Numbered from the stretch's first letter, positions 51,021 through 59,328 are shown. The stretch: DNA of 60,986 nucleotides from RGIG7179 sp051893555 (GCA_051893555.1 JBJFHL010000022.1:1-60986), one strand, 5' to 3'. The notes: generated from the sequence alone by a model not told the origin. Translations and numbers: made by a program.

Positions 51021-52986
51021 CTACTTCACCTCCCGGTTCTCCTTCTGTTGCAGGTGTCATTCCTGTATTCATCTTTGCCAACATTGCCGCCTGCTGCTGT
51101 GCAATCTGCTCCTGCTGCTGTTTCAGTTCATCCACTTTTTTCTGCCAGCGTGCCACCTGACGTTTTGCGTTCGGATAGTTCAATGCTTCCCGGTCTTTCC
51201 AGAATGTCAGGATGGTTTCCGGGTCCTGGATGTTTCCGTACAGGCCGCCGCTGAAATCCGCTTGCATCATTTCCAGCATCGTCTGCCGATTTTCCGCGAT
51301 ACTTCCGGATGGATCGATCGTGATCACAAACTGGTCGTTATAGTACCAGTTTCCGAACTCATCCTGCTCCAGAAAGTCATACCTGGAGAAAATGATATCC
51401 TCATCTTCCCCCGCATCATCCTGATACGGATAGTTTCGCGGCTCGTCCATGTATGCAAGTGCATATTCCATCATGGCTCTGTAGATCTGCTGGTAGAAAT
51501 TGTTCTTCATGACCACCTTGGAGGCCTGTCGTGCCTGTGCACGGGAAATCTGCGCTTCTTTCGCTCTTCCAGACGTTGCTGTGGTATCCTGTTTCCCCTG
51601 AGACGAATCGTTGATCCCTAGAAGCGACTTAGCCCATACATACAGCTGATTTACCAGGTTCACCTCCTGGCCAACGTCAAACCGCAGGTCAATATTTCTG
51701 ATTGCCGCCAGTTCATCGATGGAATTTGCTTCGACTACCTGAATCCCATTTGAGAAATTAAAGTCTGAACTTTTCAGTTTTGCAAGGATCTGTCCTGCAT
51801 TTCTGGTCTTATCCACAAGTCTTGTGGTCAGTTTATTTGCTTCATCCTGCTGCGTGAATATCATCTCTACGTCAGAATCTCCGAATACCTTACTCTCTGC
51901 AGAAACATTCTTCCGCAGGCAGACCGGCCAGCTTTTCGGCACGTAATACGGAAGTTTCGTCGGTTCCATGTACGGCTGCTGCTCTATCGTCACGACAGGC
52001 CTGTCACCGATCACATTCATTTTGTCATCGAATACCTGCTCATAAACCTGTTCCTGGATGCCGGTGATCGGATTTACTTCCGTTACCGGTACTTCCACCT
52101 CCTGCGTTTTGTAGGTTCCGTCTTCCTCTCTTGCGTAGCTCATGGCCGGTATGGTGATGCCGTCATCCCGCAGTATATCCTGCTCCAGTTCCTCGAACTG
52201 TGCTTTCCGCAGTTTCCAGGATGAAGATCCGCAGGCACACCTTGTTTCGCCGACCGGCCGCGTCATTCCGCAGCGCTCGCATACTTCGTCCGCCCTGGCC
52301 TGGTACTCCTCGTCATCGATGATCACCTTGTCTCCAACCCAGCTGAATACGCCAACGCCGCCGTTTCTGTTCCGGAAGAATGCCCATACCTGCGTGACCG
52401 TATCGTTTGCCGTGTCCTGCTCCGCTCGCTCCGGATCCACGGATTCGTCATCCACGTCTACCCCGTAGACTTTCAGAATATTCTCTTTGGTATCCTCAAA
52501 ATCCAGGAATATGTAGTCCATCCTCCTCAGTTCGTAAACGCCAGGTTGCGGAGTGAACCGCTCTGGGCTGATTAGTCTGATATCGATACCGCCCACGGTG
52601 TTATGGGTTTTGATGTTGTTATTCCATTCCACCATAGCGATGTCTCCACCGGCGATTTTTGTGGTTCTTTCGTCCAGATCATTCATCGGCTCAAAATTGA
52701 TTCTCTTGGCTTCGTTGACGAGCATGGCTTCAATGACCCGGGCAAGATGTTTATTTCGCTCTGTTTTCACCAGAGGCTCTACTTTCGGCCGCGGAATCGA
52801 AGAATCCACCGCCGATTCAATCAGCTCTTTGGTGAAGTTGTAGATGCACTTTACTTTCTTTCCGGAATCCGGTTGCAGCGTTCCGTCGTACTGCTGTCGG
52901 TTTTTCTGCATCTGCCGCCGTACATCCTCGTATTCTGTGACCGCCGTCTGGTACCGAGCGTCCCATTCCATTATCTTCGCATTCAT
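51004..52986 (-). CDS. Portal protein
   Basis: A 660-residue portal of the large, short-tailed-phage type. It follows the terminase gene, begins with a helical YEDVRRQMQKNRQQYDG region, has the core block FGDSDVEMIFTQQDEANKLTTRLVDKTRNAGQIL, and ends in a Gln-rich coiled coil that would line the barrel. An internal zinc-ribbon-like insertion (CERCGMTRPVGETRCACGSS, about residues 238-257) is unusual. It forms the dodecameric ring through which DNA enters and leaves. Confidence 0.88.
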   Translation of the reverse strand: MNAKIMEWDARYQTAVTEYEDVRRQMQKNRQQYDGTLQPDSGKKVKCIYNFTKELIESAVDSSIPRPKVEPLVKTERNKHLARVIEAMLVNEAKRINFEPMNDLDERTTKIAGGDIAMVEWNNNIKTHNTVGGIDIRLISPERFTPQPGVYELRRMDYIFLDFEDTKENILKVYGVDVDDESVDPERAEQDTANDTVTQVWAFFRNRNGGVGVFSWVGDKVIIDDEEYQARADEVCERCGMTRPVGETRCACGSSSWKLRKAQFEELEQDILRDDGITIPAMSYAREEDGTYKTQEVEVPVTEVNPITGIQEQVYEQVFDDKMNVIGDRPVVTIEQQPYMEPTKLPYYVPKSWPVCLRKNVSAESKVFGDSDVEMIFTQQDEANKLTTRLVDKTRNAGQILAKLKSSDFNFSNGIQVVEANSIDELAAIRNIDLRFDVGQEVNLVNQLYVWAKSLLGINDSSQGKQDTTATSGRAKEAQISRAQARQASKVVMKNNFYQQIYRAMMEYALAYMDEPRNYPYQDDAGEDEDIIFSRYDFLEQDEFGNWYYNDQFVITIDPSGSIAENRQTMLEMMQADFSGGLYGNIQDPETILTFWKDREALNYPNAKRQVARWQKKVDELKQQQEQIAQQQAAMLAKMNTGMTPATEGEPGGEVDEMFM

Positions 52987-52994
52987 TTTTCCTC

Positions 52995-54833
52995 CTATTC
53001 CGGTGCTCCCCAGAGCTCTACCATAAGCTTTCTTTCCTCATCCGTTGCTTTCTTCCAGTCTTCCAGCATATCCTTTGTGTATGCTTTTTTCGGCTTTTCC
53101 GGCCGTTCCGGTGAGAATGCCTGCTGCTCCCTAATCTGATTTGCAATCATATCTGACATCAGGAGATCGTCGTGTTTTCCATCCATGGCATCCGGACGCC
53201 CTTTGTCGTCATAAATAAACGTCAGTGCTTCCTGCAGCGTAGGAATATCTACAATCAGGTCAATATTTTCTGAAATCAGCTCTGCGTACTTATCAATGAT
53301 CAGCGGTCGGGTATTTCCATCCGTCTTCCAGCCGTACCTTGGCTCCGTCTTTTTGGTGTATTCGTCATACTTTCGCCGAACATACTGCTTCGGGTACCGG
53401 AGCCGCGTCAGTTCTTCAATCGGACCGGTATTGAAATTCATTTCGACGCCAATGAGTGCGTCATTATAGTATCTTCCCAGGCAGTAAATCTGATGGGTAT
53501 ATGGGTACGAAGTCATGACCTGCATATGAAGTGATGCGACCCTCCGGCCAGTGGTGTTATCCAGCACCGTTGCCGCATAGTAGTCGCTGCCTTCTCCCTT
53601 GGTGTCTCCGGCGATGACATACGGAATTCCCTTCTTCGGCTCCTCATAGATTCTTACCAGCGGTTTCTGTCTGCTTTTTGTAAACCGGATTGCGCTGTCC
53701 ACAATCCGGTTCTTTGTTTCCGGCTCCTCCCAGCTGAACTTAAAGTATCCTTCCGTGTATGGTTTCTTTTCGTACTTTTCTTTCAGCTCTGCGATTCGAT
53801 TGACGATTTTCTCCAGATCAAATACCGGCCGCCCGGACATCAAAAATGCTTCTTCTGCGGTGCACGGATATTCCTGCCGGATTTTATCCTTGTCCACAAG
53901 CTTTTCCCAGGTCTTGTAGTACCAGTACAGCTGACCGATCTTCAGGTTTCTTCCTTTCAGCCACCGGAGACGGTCTGCAATCCATCCGGTGCCGTTTTTC
54001 AGAATATCCAGAAATTCTTCCTTCTTCCTGCGGCTTTCGAACTTTGTCGTATATTCCGGCGTCCTCCACCACTCGTAAAAACAGTTGATGTATGCGCCAG
54101 AGTCCCACATGTCCTTAAAATCATTGAATCCGTCTGCCGTGCTTTCATAGATGCTGATGCAGTCTTCCGTCATTGCCGGTGACAGTGCTGCCTGCAGGTC
54201 GCTCATCTGCACCTGCCAGAATGCCGCCTCCGAGCCGTGGAAAAAGTTTATTGTCCTGGATCTACCGACGTTCTTTGACGCAACGCCAACTTCCCACGAC
54301 GAATTCAGCTTTATGAACCGGATTTCGTTTCTGTTGTTCAGTTTCTCGGTTGGCTTCAGCGGCTCCGGCAGGTTTCTATGTGGGAATTTTGCCTTATTCT
54401 CGAAGATCGTCTGGGCATTGCTTGTTGCATCTGCCAGTGTAAAGCCTTCAAAATTCCTCTTCAGCACACAGCACGCCAGCTGGTATGCCGTGATGAATGA
54501 CGTGAAGCCCTGCTGCCTTCCTTTCAACACGAGAAATGATAGCGAGGAGAGTTTTCCTTTTGAAAATGCCTTAATGGATTCATTCAGCCGTTTCAGGAAG
54601 TCGTGCTGCACCTCGTTCAAAAAGAACGGCACAACCTGCTTCTTCTTATCCACGATGACAAACTCCAGCTCGATCAGGTATTCCGGATTCCGTTTGATCT
54701 CCAGGCGGAGCTCTTTGTTCTCCATCATTTCATCCGCAACTGCCTCCCGGAATCTTCGGTCCAACTCTAAGTCGTGGTGTTTTTCCCAGATCTCCTTTCT
54801 GCGCCGGATCCAGAACTTTGCATCATGGCTCAT
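52995..54833 (-). CDS. Terminase large subunit
   Basis: A 612-residue packaging motor. The ATPase part has the Walker A variant LKGRQQGFTSF and a later FFHGSEAAFW region; the nuclease part has PYVIAGDTKGEGSDYYAATVLD, with the first acidic metal ligand, and EMNFNTG. The ATG at 54833 overlaps the small-subunit stop by 11 bases. It cuts and pumps phage DNA through the portal. Confidence 0.92.
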   Translation of the reverse strand: MSHDAKFWIRRRKEIWEKHHDLELDRRFREAVADEMMENKELRLEIKRNPEYLIELEFVIVDKKKQVVPFFLNEVQHDFLKRLNESIKAFSKGKLSSLSFLVLKGRQQGFTSFITAYQLACCVLKRNFEGFTLADATSNAQTIFENKAKFPHRNLPEPLKPTEKLNNRNEIRFIKLNSSWEVGVASKNVGRSRTINFFHGSEAAFWQVQMSDLQAALSPAMTEDCISIYESTADGFNDFKDMWDSGAYINCFYEWWRTPEYTTKFESRRKKEEFLDILKNGTGWIADRLRWLKGRNLKIGQLYWYYKTWEKLVDKDKIRQEYPCTAEEAFLMSGRPVFDLEKIVNRIAELKEKYEKKPYTEGYFKFSWEEPETKNRIVDSAIRFTKSRQKPLVRIYEEPKKGIPYVIAGDTKGEGSDYYAATVLDNTTGRRVASLHMQVMTSYPYTHQIYCLGRYYNDALIGVEMNFNTGPIEELTRLRYPKQYVRRKYDEYTKKTEPRYGWKTDGNTRPLIIDKYAELISENIDLIVDIPTLQEALTFIYDDKGRPDAMDGKHDDLLMSDMIANQIREQQAFSPERPEKPKKAYTKDMLEDWKKATDEERKLMVELWGAPE

Positions 54834-55248
54834 TTTCGAATGACTCCAGTTTCTTCTTGATCTCCAGGTTTCCGTCTGTCGTCTGTCGATTCTTCCACTG
54901 CTCCGGCAGGCGATTCGAAAGCCAGAACTTGCCCGCTTCGACATCCGGTGCGATCTGCCTTGTCACCTCTCTGGTCACGACCAGTTTTCCGTCAATCCTC
55001 TCCCGCACAATCTCCTTTTGCTCGTACCCGGTGACTCGCTTATAGAAGGATCCGATGGCCAGTCTGTCCGCCGCCTGCCGGTTTTCCACCAGAACGCCCA
55101 TCAGCTCCGGGTGCTCTCTTGCATATTTTCGGAATCCGGAGTACGATACACCAAGGTTTGATGCAATTTCTTTCATGGTGCCGCCTTCCGCTGCCCACTT
55201 CCTGATCTCTTCCAGTCTCGGCTCTATATTGGTTTCATACTTTCCCAT
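54823..55248 (-). CDS. Terminase small subunit
   Basis: A 141-residue DNA-binding protein: a helix-turn-helix near the start (GGTMKEIASNLGVSYSGFRKYAREHPEL), then RLAIGSFYKRVTGYEQKE and VEAGKFWLSNRLPEQWKNRQ, typical of clostridial small terminases. It recognises the packaging site. The ATG at 55248 has AAGGAGGAGACT upstream; the longer reading from 55341 is not supported. Confidence 0.88.
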   Translation of the reverse strand: MGKYETNIEPRLEEIRKWAAEGGTMKEIASNLGVSYSGFRKYAREHPELMGVLVENRQAADRLAIGSFYKRVTGYEQKEIVRERIDGKLVVTREVTRQIAPDVEAGKFWLSNRLPEQWKNRQTTDGNLEIKKKLESFENEP

Positions 55249-55443
55249 AGTCTCCTCCTTTCTGCATACAATGTATCGCGCGCACGTGCATGCGCCTGCG
55301 CATAGCGCTAAAGTGCTATTTTCCCGCAAACGGAAAGACACCCATCGCTGGGTGCCTTCGTCTGTTTTGTATAAAGCAAGTCCTGAACCTAGAAAACCTC
55401 AATATCATATTAGCATTTATTTTTTTCCCTGTGGTTGCAGCTT
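55249..55443. other. Noncoding region before the terminase, possible packaging site
   Basis: About 195 bases with no gene. It contains a dense run of GCGC/GCAC palindromes near 55270-55302 and a CACCCA/TGGGTG hairpin near 55340. Regions next to the small terminase often hold cos or pac sites; this is a guess. Confidence 0.35.
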
Positions 55444-55827
55444 TCAGATCCAGTGCATATTTTTCGCTACTTGGTAGACGAATCTTGCCTTCCATCTGCC
55501 ATATGTGCTTCTGTTTGCATCGTCCGGATATCTGCTTCCCCATATGATATTCTTCCAGATTCCTGGTATGTATTCCTCTGGAATGCTTTTCTTTGCCTTT
55601 TCGATCGCCGTTACCCGGTCATGCACCGACTCGAGTCTAACTGCCAGCGCGCCGGTCGGGTCTCCCGGCCCGCCGCCGCCGACATTTTCCGGATCCGGTC
55701 CTTCGTCGATCATGTCGCCATACTCTTCAATCAGGCGGTAGTAGTCTCTGATCAGATACAGCGTCTGCCGGTACAGATCCTTCGGCAGATGGTACTGGTT
55801 GTTCTTCTCCCTCTGATAGTCCCTCAT
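55444..55827 (-). CDS. Phage late-gene regulator-like protein
   Basis: A 127-residue protein whose C-terminal part (VPEEY-like IPEEYIPGIWKNIIWG, then RSTYGRWKARFVYQVAKNM) resembles the sigma-like/ArpU-RinA type proteins found just before terminase genes. The middle has a glycine-rich GGGGPGDPTG turn. The ATG at 55827 follows AGGAGGAGAC. It probably activates the late operon, an inference from position and pattern. Confidence 0.6.
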   Translation of the reverse strand: MRDYQREKNNQYHLPKDLYRQTLYLIRDYYRLIEEYGDMIDEGPDPENVGGGGPGDPTGALAVRLESVHDRVTAIEKAKKSIPEEYIPGIWKNIIWGSRYPDDANRSTYGRWKARFVYQVAKNMHWI

Positions 55828-55843
55828 GTCTCCTCCTTTCGCA

Positions 55844-56671
55844 TTACAAATACAGCCAGTCTTCCAGATCAAGCTGTTCCTCTTCATAGTTGATGTATCT
55901 TCCGTAATCGATTTCCCGCGCCGGTTTGCCTTTATAGTACTTCTTGATCCGCGGCACCTCGGTTTCTGCAATCATGATATACTCCAGATGTTCCAGCCCG
56001 GTCACCGGATGCTCGAACCTTCTGATGGAGTCCTTTACCAAATAATAGTCCTTCCTTGGCTGCGGATCTTCGAACAGCTGTCTTGCGCTTACCGGTTCTA
56101 CCATCGGAACCGGCTGCTTCATATTCCTGCTGTGGCTGTATCTGGTCTTGAACGGGCAGTTCTCTTCCCGGAATGTTGTAACAGTCTCTTTGATTATGTA
56201 TTCTGCAATACGCTGGTAGTTTGGTCCCTCATCCATTGGTCTTGGTAATACCAGCCCTTCCGTCCACGCTTCCCGTACCATCTCAACCGGTGCATTGGTG
56301 ATGAAGTGGTGGTGCAATCTTTTTTTGAACTCAGGAGCTGCTATCCACATGAGTTCCATTCCTGCCTTTTTCATTTTCCGACGCAGACGTGCCAGGAACC
56401 GAATAAAGATTTTCATTCCGAGTTCAACAGAGACTTCCTGTGCATAGGTCAGCGTGTCATGAAACCACGACGAGTCGCAATAGGCATTCAGTAGTCTCGC
56501 CAGTCTCTTTGCTGCAATCCGGTCGTTATTCTTTTGTACCGTCTCTCTGGTGATGCACATCTTCTTTGCCCGTGGGTTTCTGTGGTTACCGGATGATACT
56601 CTGACGGTGACATCGATCACCTTTCCTGCTACGCATGTCTCTCTGACTACTTTCATGGATGATAACTTCAT
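55844..56671 (-). CDS. HUH-type rolling-circle replication-associated protein
   Basis: A 275-residue protein. KRLHHHFITN holds the HUH metal motif, and YQRIAEYIIKETV holds a YxxK tyrosine motif, in the order and spacing of Rep endonucleases (HUH, then Y). The segments NKK-like DTLTYAQEVSVELGMKIFIRFLARLRRKMKK and TRYSHSRNMKQPVPMVEPVSAR are also typical of the rolling-circle-replication-associated proteins of clostridial prophages. It could nick DNA for replication or transfer. It starts at 56671 after GGAGCATTCC. Confidence 0.75.
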   Translation of the reverse strand: MKLSSMKVVRETCVAGKVIDVTVRVSSGNHRNPRAKKMCITRETVQKNNDRIAAKRLARLLNAYCDSSWFHDTLTYAQEVSVELGMKIFIRFLARLRRKMKKAGMELMWIAAPEFKKRLHHHFITNAPVEMVREAWTEGLVLPRPMDEGPNYQRIAEYIIKETVTTFREENCPFKTRYSHSRNMKQPVPMVEPVSARQLFEDPQPRKDYYLVKDSIRRFEHPVTGLEHLEYIMIAETEVPRIKKYYKGKPAREIDYGRYINYEEEQLDLEDWLYL

Positions 56672-56673
56672 GG

Positions 56674-56718
56674 AATGCTCCTATCTTTAATACTCTAATC
56701 AAGTCTGAATGCTCCTAC
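56674..56718 (-). repeat. Direct repeat TAGGAGCATTC containing a ribosome site
   Basis: On the minus strand TAGGAGCATTC occurs at 56684-56674 (the working ribosome site of the HUH gene) and again at 56718-56708, 34 bases upstream. Confidence 0.7.
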
Positions 56719-56771
56719 CGAGCGCCGTGCTTTCCTTCTATATATAATGTAACTTTTCTTCCGATAGGTAG

Positions 56772-56794
56772 GCCTGAGGCGGTGTGCCTCAGGC
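56772..56794. other. GC-rich hairpin between early phage genes
   Basis: CCTGAGGC and GCCTCAGG form an eight-pair stem with a short loop, just after the frameshifted gene. There is no T run, so it may be an attenuator or RNA-stability element rather than a terminator. Confidence 0.5.
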
Positions 56795-56805
56795 TGATTG
56801 CTACC

Positions 56806-57154
56806 TTATTTTCTGTCCAAAATCTTCAGGACCTCTTTCATGGTCTCTTCGTCGACGCCGAATTCTATGGCGATCTCTTTTACCGACCATCCGGCTTTTC
56901 TCAAGGCTCCGACCTTCCCGCAGTCAATGGTGACTGCAATTTCTTCTGCCTGCGGCTCCTTCTTAGGGCGGCCGGCGCGGCGAGCTTTTTTTTTCCTGCG
57001 GTGCGTCCGGCAGGTCCGCCAGGATTCGCACGCCGGAAAACAGATTTCGGAGATCTACCAGCTGTTTCTCTTCGTTGTCCAGGTTTACGCCCCAGACGGG
57101 TTCTTCTTTCTCGATCCGCTCCACGGCTTCCCGTAATGTAATTTCTCGCAGCAT
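56806..57154 (-). CDS. DNA-binding-like phage protein split by an A9 run (frameshift)
   Basis: From the ATG at 57154 (site AAGGAGAAGTAG) the frame reads LREITLREAVERIEKEEPVWGVNLD and then stops after 63 residues. At 56994-56986 there are nine A in a row; with one A fewer the frame continues as KKARRAGRPKKEPQ, then IDCGKVGALRKAGWSVKEIAIEFGVDEETMKEVL, a clear helix-turn-helix-like tail ending at 56806. The tail has no start codon of its own. The joined product would be about 116 residues. Causes may be transcription slippage, translational frameshifting, or a homopolymer error in the assembly; the last cannot be excluded. Confidence 0.65.
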
Positions 57155-57340
57155 CTACTTCTCCTTTCCTTTCAGCCGGTACCGAAGCCTTGTCCGCAGG
57201 TTCGGCTCATATTCATGGCATACTCCTTCGAAAATCACCTGCGTGATGCCGTCTTTACAAGGTTCTGTCAATGGTGCTTTGTGTTTATATCTGCAGGAGT
57301 CGCAGCGCCGCTTCTGTAGTGTTACTTCTTTTCTGGTCAT
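57155..57340 (-). CDS. Small Cys-rich phage protein
   Basis: A 61-residue basic protein with CDSCRYKHKAPLTEPCKDG and a later GVCHEY, so four cysteines that could bind zinc. The stop is followed directly by the next gene's start. Such small zinc-ribbon proteins are common in clostridial phage early regions; function unknown. Confidence 0.72.
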   Translation of the reverse strand: MTRKEVTLQKRRCDSCRYKHKAPLTEPCKDGITQVIFEGVCHEYEPNLRTRLRYRLKGKEK

Positions 57341-57349
57341 AACGTCCTC

Positions 57350-57817
57350 CTATTCTACGATCATCCAGTCTTCTGCTAAAATATCACTTTGTGAAGCCAA
57401 CCACATCTGGAAGCTGCCATCCACGCATTTCATCTGCAGATACGGTCTAACCTTGAACAGAGTGCCTTCTGGGATACCCACCGCATCTGCAGTATTTTTA
57501 TTGCACGGAATTCCTTCCGGATATCCTGTTCTGTAAACAACCCACATCCCTTTACCGTTCCAGCCTCTTCTGGCCACTTTATGCCCCATCTTCATGGCTT
57601 CAACTGCAATGCCAAATGTCAGATGATCGCACTCGCGGTACGCTTTCTCAAACACCTCTTTCGGTGACCAGGAAACATATCCGTCCGAATACTTCACCAG
57701 ATATCCGGCGTCTTCTGGATCTTCGTCTGCCGGAATTGTCCAACCGCGATATTTGTTATATTCGCCTCTGGTCATTGGCTCTGCTTCGATTCTCTTTGTT
57801 CCGATGTACTTCTTCAT
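57350..57817 (-). CDS. DUF2829/Tad2-like protein (candidate anti-Thoeris)
   Basis: A 155-residue protein in two parts. Residues 1-64 (MKKYIGTKRIEAEPMTRGEY, then GYLVKYSDGYVSWSPKEVFEKAYR) are a phage-specific leader often joined to this domain. Residues 65-155 match the DUF2829 (Thoeris anti-defence 2-like) pattern: LTFGIAVEAMKMGHKVARRGWNGKGMWV, then MWLASQSDILAEDWMIVE. Tad2 proteins block Thoeris, and some relatives CBASS, by sequestering the cyclic nucleotide-type signal. Function here is inferred from family only. It overlaps the upstream gene by four bases (ATGA), within the early operon. Confidence 0.82.
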   Translation of the reverse strand: MKKYIGTKRIEAEPMTRGEYNKYRGWTIPADEDPEDAGYLVKYSDGYVSWSPKEVFEKAYRECDHLTFGIAVEAMKMGHKVARRGWNGKGMWVVYRTGYPEGIPCNKNTADAVGIPEGTLFKVRPYLQMKCVDGSFQMWLASQSDILAEDWMIVE

Positions 57818-58269
57818 TTTGTTCTTCTCCTTTCTTTTTCCATATAAGCTTCTCCAAGCTTCATGAATACGTTGTCCTTATGAATTAACTTGATGCCGGG
57901 TTCATCCTGCAGGCTCTCCCGCTCTGTAATTCTCATCAGTTCGTCAAAGTTGCCATCTGCCGCAGGATCATCCGGCGTCACTATCATATAATCCATACAT
58001 ACTCCCATGAATATGTATCCGCTGCACTCCCATTCGCCATCTTCGTCGTCTGGATATCTTTCCAAACAGTGTACTCGGCTTCCTGGTTTGCATGGATTTT
58101 CAGTTATGAGCCCGGCTTCATCAAGAACCTCGAAATAGTAAAGCTTTCCGATGGCTTCCAAATATTTATCGTGCAGCTGTTGTCTGGCTTCTTCCTCATT
58201 GCCCGGGTTGTCCAGCTTGAGTGCCGGGCCTTTTGTTGTGAGTATTGTCAGTCTTTCACTCACTCTCAT
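57814..58269 (-). CDS. Early phage protein of unknown function
   Basis: A 151-residue acidic protein (start at the ATG at 58269; a longer form from 58296 is possible). It has the segment LGKLYYFEVLDEAGL-type helix-strand pattern, CKPGSRVHCLERYPDDEDGEWECSGYIFMGV, and DYMIVTPDDP, and no known motif. It lies in the early operon with four-base overlaps on the Tad2-like side. Confidence 0.6.
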   Translation of the reverse strand: MRVSERLTILTTKGPALKLDNPGNEEEARQQLHDKYLEAIGKLYYFEVLDEAGLITENPCKPGSRVHCLERYPDDEDGEWECSGYIFMGVCMDYMIVTPDDPAADGNFDELMRITERESLQDEPGIKLIHKDNVFMKLGEAYMEKERRRTK

Positions 58270-58438
58270 CACCTCCGATCTCCGCCAGCTTGTCACATAT
58301 CTCGCCGTATGACAGCGGGCATACCTTGTCGCACAATTTCCCTTTTGTCAGCTCGCAGACTATGTTCTTTCCGTAGCTTTTTACTGCAAATATGCAGTCT
58401 CCTGCAGATTTTGGTATTTCATTCACCATGATTCTCAT
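58256..58438 (-). CDS. Small Cys-containing early phage protein
   Basis: A 60-residue protein (MRIMVNEIPKSAGDCIFAVK at the start), with four cysteines in CELTKGKLCDKVCPLSYGEIC spacing. It may bind a metal ion. It overlaps neighbours at both ends. Unknown function. Confidence 0.6.
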   Translation of the reverse strand: MRIMVNEIPKSAGDCIFAVKSYGKNIVCELTKGKLCDKVCPLSYGEICDKLAEIGGDESE

Positions 58439-59108
58439 TCTCTCTACCACCTAACTTTGCCTTGAATTTACTCAGGTAGCAGTTTCTGCAGTGACTGCAC
58501 GGGTACTGATCCGCGGTCCGTTCGTAATACTGGCATGACGTGCAGTCTTCTTCGGTGCTGTTTTCTTCTTTCAAATTGCAGGCTGCAGGTTCCGTCATTA
58601 CGAGCTTTATAATTTCTTCTGTTGCCTTTACTGCACCTTTGTCATAATACGTTTCTGTATGATCGCACGTTTTTTTGCAATCTCCCAAGTACAACTTCAG
58701 CTTGTCAATGAGAAGTTTTCTATTGATAAGCTCCACTTCAGCGTTACACTCTTCGCCTCTCCACGGTTCTGACAGCGGCTTCCATGCGATGACCGAAGCA
58801 TCCACCGCGTGAAATTCCTCGCCGAAGGATACGCTTTCCCACCAGCCCTCCGGGATCCAGTATGCATCTTCTTCCTCGATGTATTCTTCGAGATCCATGT
58901 CATTCCATGCGTAGTCGCTGTCATACGTACTATGCTTTCCGTCGGTGTAGAAGGCTCTGGCGGTATAGTACAGTGGTTCTCCGGTTCTGTAGTGCTCCAT
59001 GGTGTAAGTGATTTCCACGATCTCTTCATTGTCCGGCATCCGTACGGTGACCGGGACCCACCCGCCCTTCTTTTCCGTATCATCTATCTGGTTACTGTTA
59101 CTCAGCAT
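58419..59108 (-). CDS. DUF551-like phage protein with Cys-rich tail
   Basis: A 229-residue protein. The first half (GGWVPVTVRMPDNEEIVEIT and later GWWESVSFGEEFHAVDASVIAWKPLSEPW) has the DUF551 pattern, an early-phage domain of unknown function. The second half has a helical part and a Cys-rich end (CTSCQYYERTADQYPCSHCRNC), which could hold a zinc ribbon. Its start overlaps the broken PC4-like gene. Confidence 0.72.
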   Translation of the reverse strand: MLSNSNQIDDTEKKGGWVPVTVRMPDNEEIVEITYTMEHYRTGEPLYYTARAFYTDGKHSTYDSDYAWNDMDLEEYIEEEDAYWIPEGWWESVSFGEEFHAVDASVIAWKPLSEPWRGEECNAEVELINRKLLIDKLKLYLGDCKKTCDHTETYYDKGAVKATEEIIKLVMTEPAACNLKEENSTEEDCTSCQYYERTADQYPCSHCRNCYLSKFKAKLGGRENENHGE

Positions 59109-59328
59109 TTACTATCGCTCCTTTCAGACGCCCGGTGAGTGCGTTCAGCAGCACGCCGGCTTCGTTTTCTGTAAGTGTAATCCCCTTGCTGCATCTGGTG
59201 TGGTCCTCATTCCATTTCCGGATGTCGTACTTCACGGGATTGCCATCTCACAAAATTAGATTCAATTCCAATGACCATGCACCCTTTCGTGACAGTACAG
59301 CGATTGTCTCAATAATTTTGCAGTCCAT
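59098..59328 (-). pseudogene. PC4/YdbC-like gene with an in-frame TGA
   Basis: From an ATG at 59328 with a GGAGGAAACAT site the frame reads DCKIIETIAVLSRKGAWSLE, reaches TGA at codon 27 (59250-59248), and continues in the same frame as VKYDIRKWNEDHTRCSKGIT, then LTENEAGVLLNAL, to a TAA at 59098. The two parts together match the PC4/YdbC single-strand DNA-binding family over its whole length (77 codons). In relatives the stop position falls where a conserved Ser-Trp is expected, so TGG to TGA is the simplest cause. It is inactive unless the stop is read through. Confidence 0.75.

Noticed and set aside
59248..59250. TGA read as tryptophan (recoded phage genetic code)
   Set aside because: Other phage genes end at TGA in ATGA overlaps (for example at 57814 and 60775), so TGA works as stop; only one gene shows an internal TGA.
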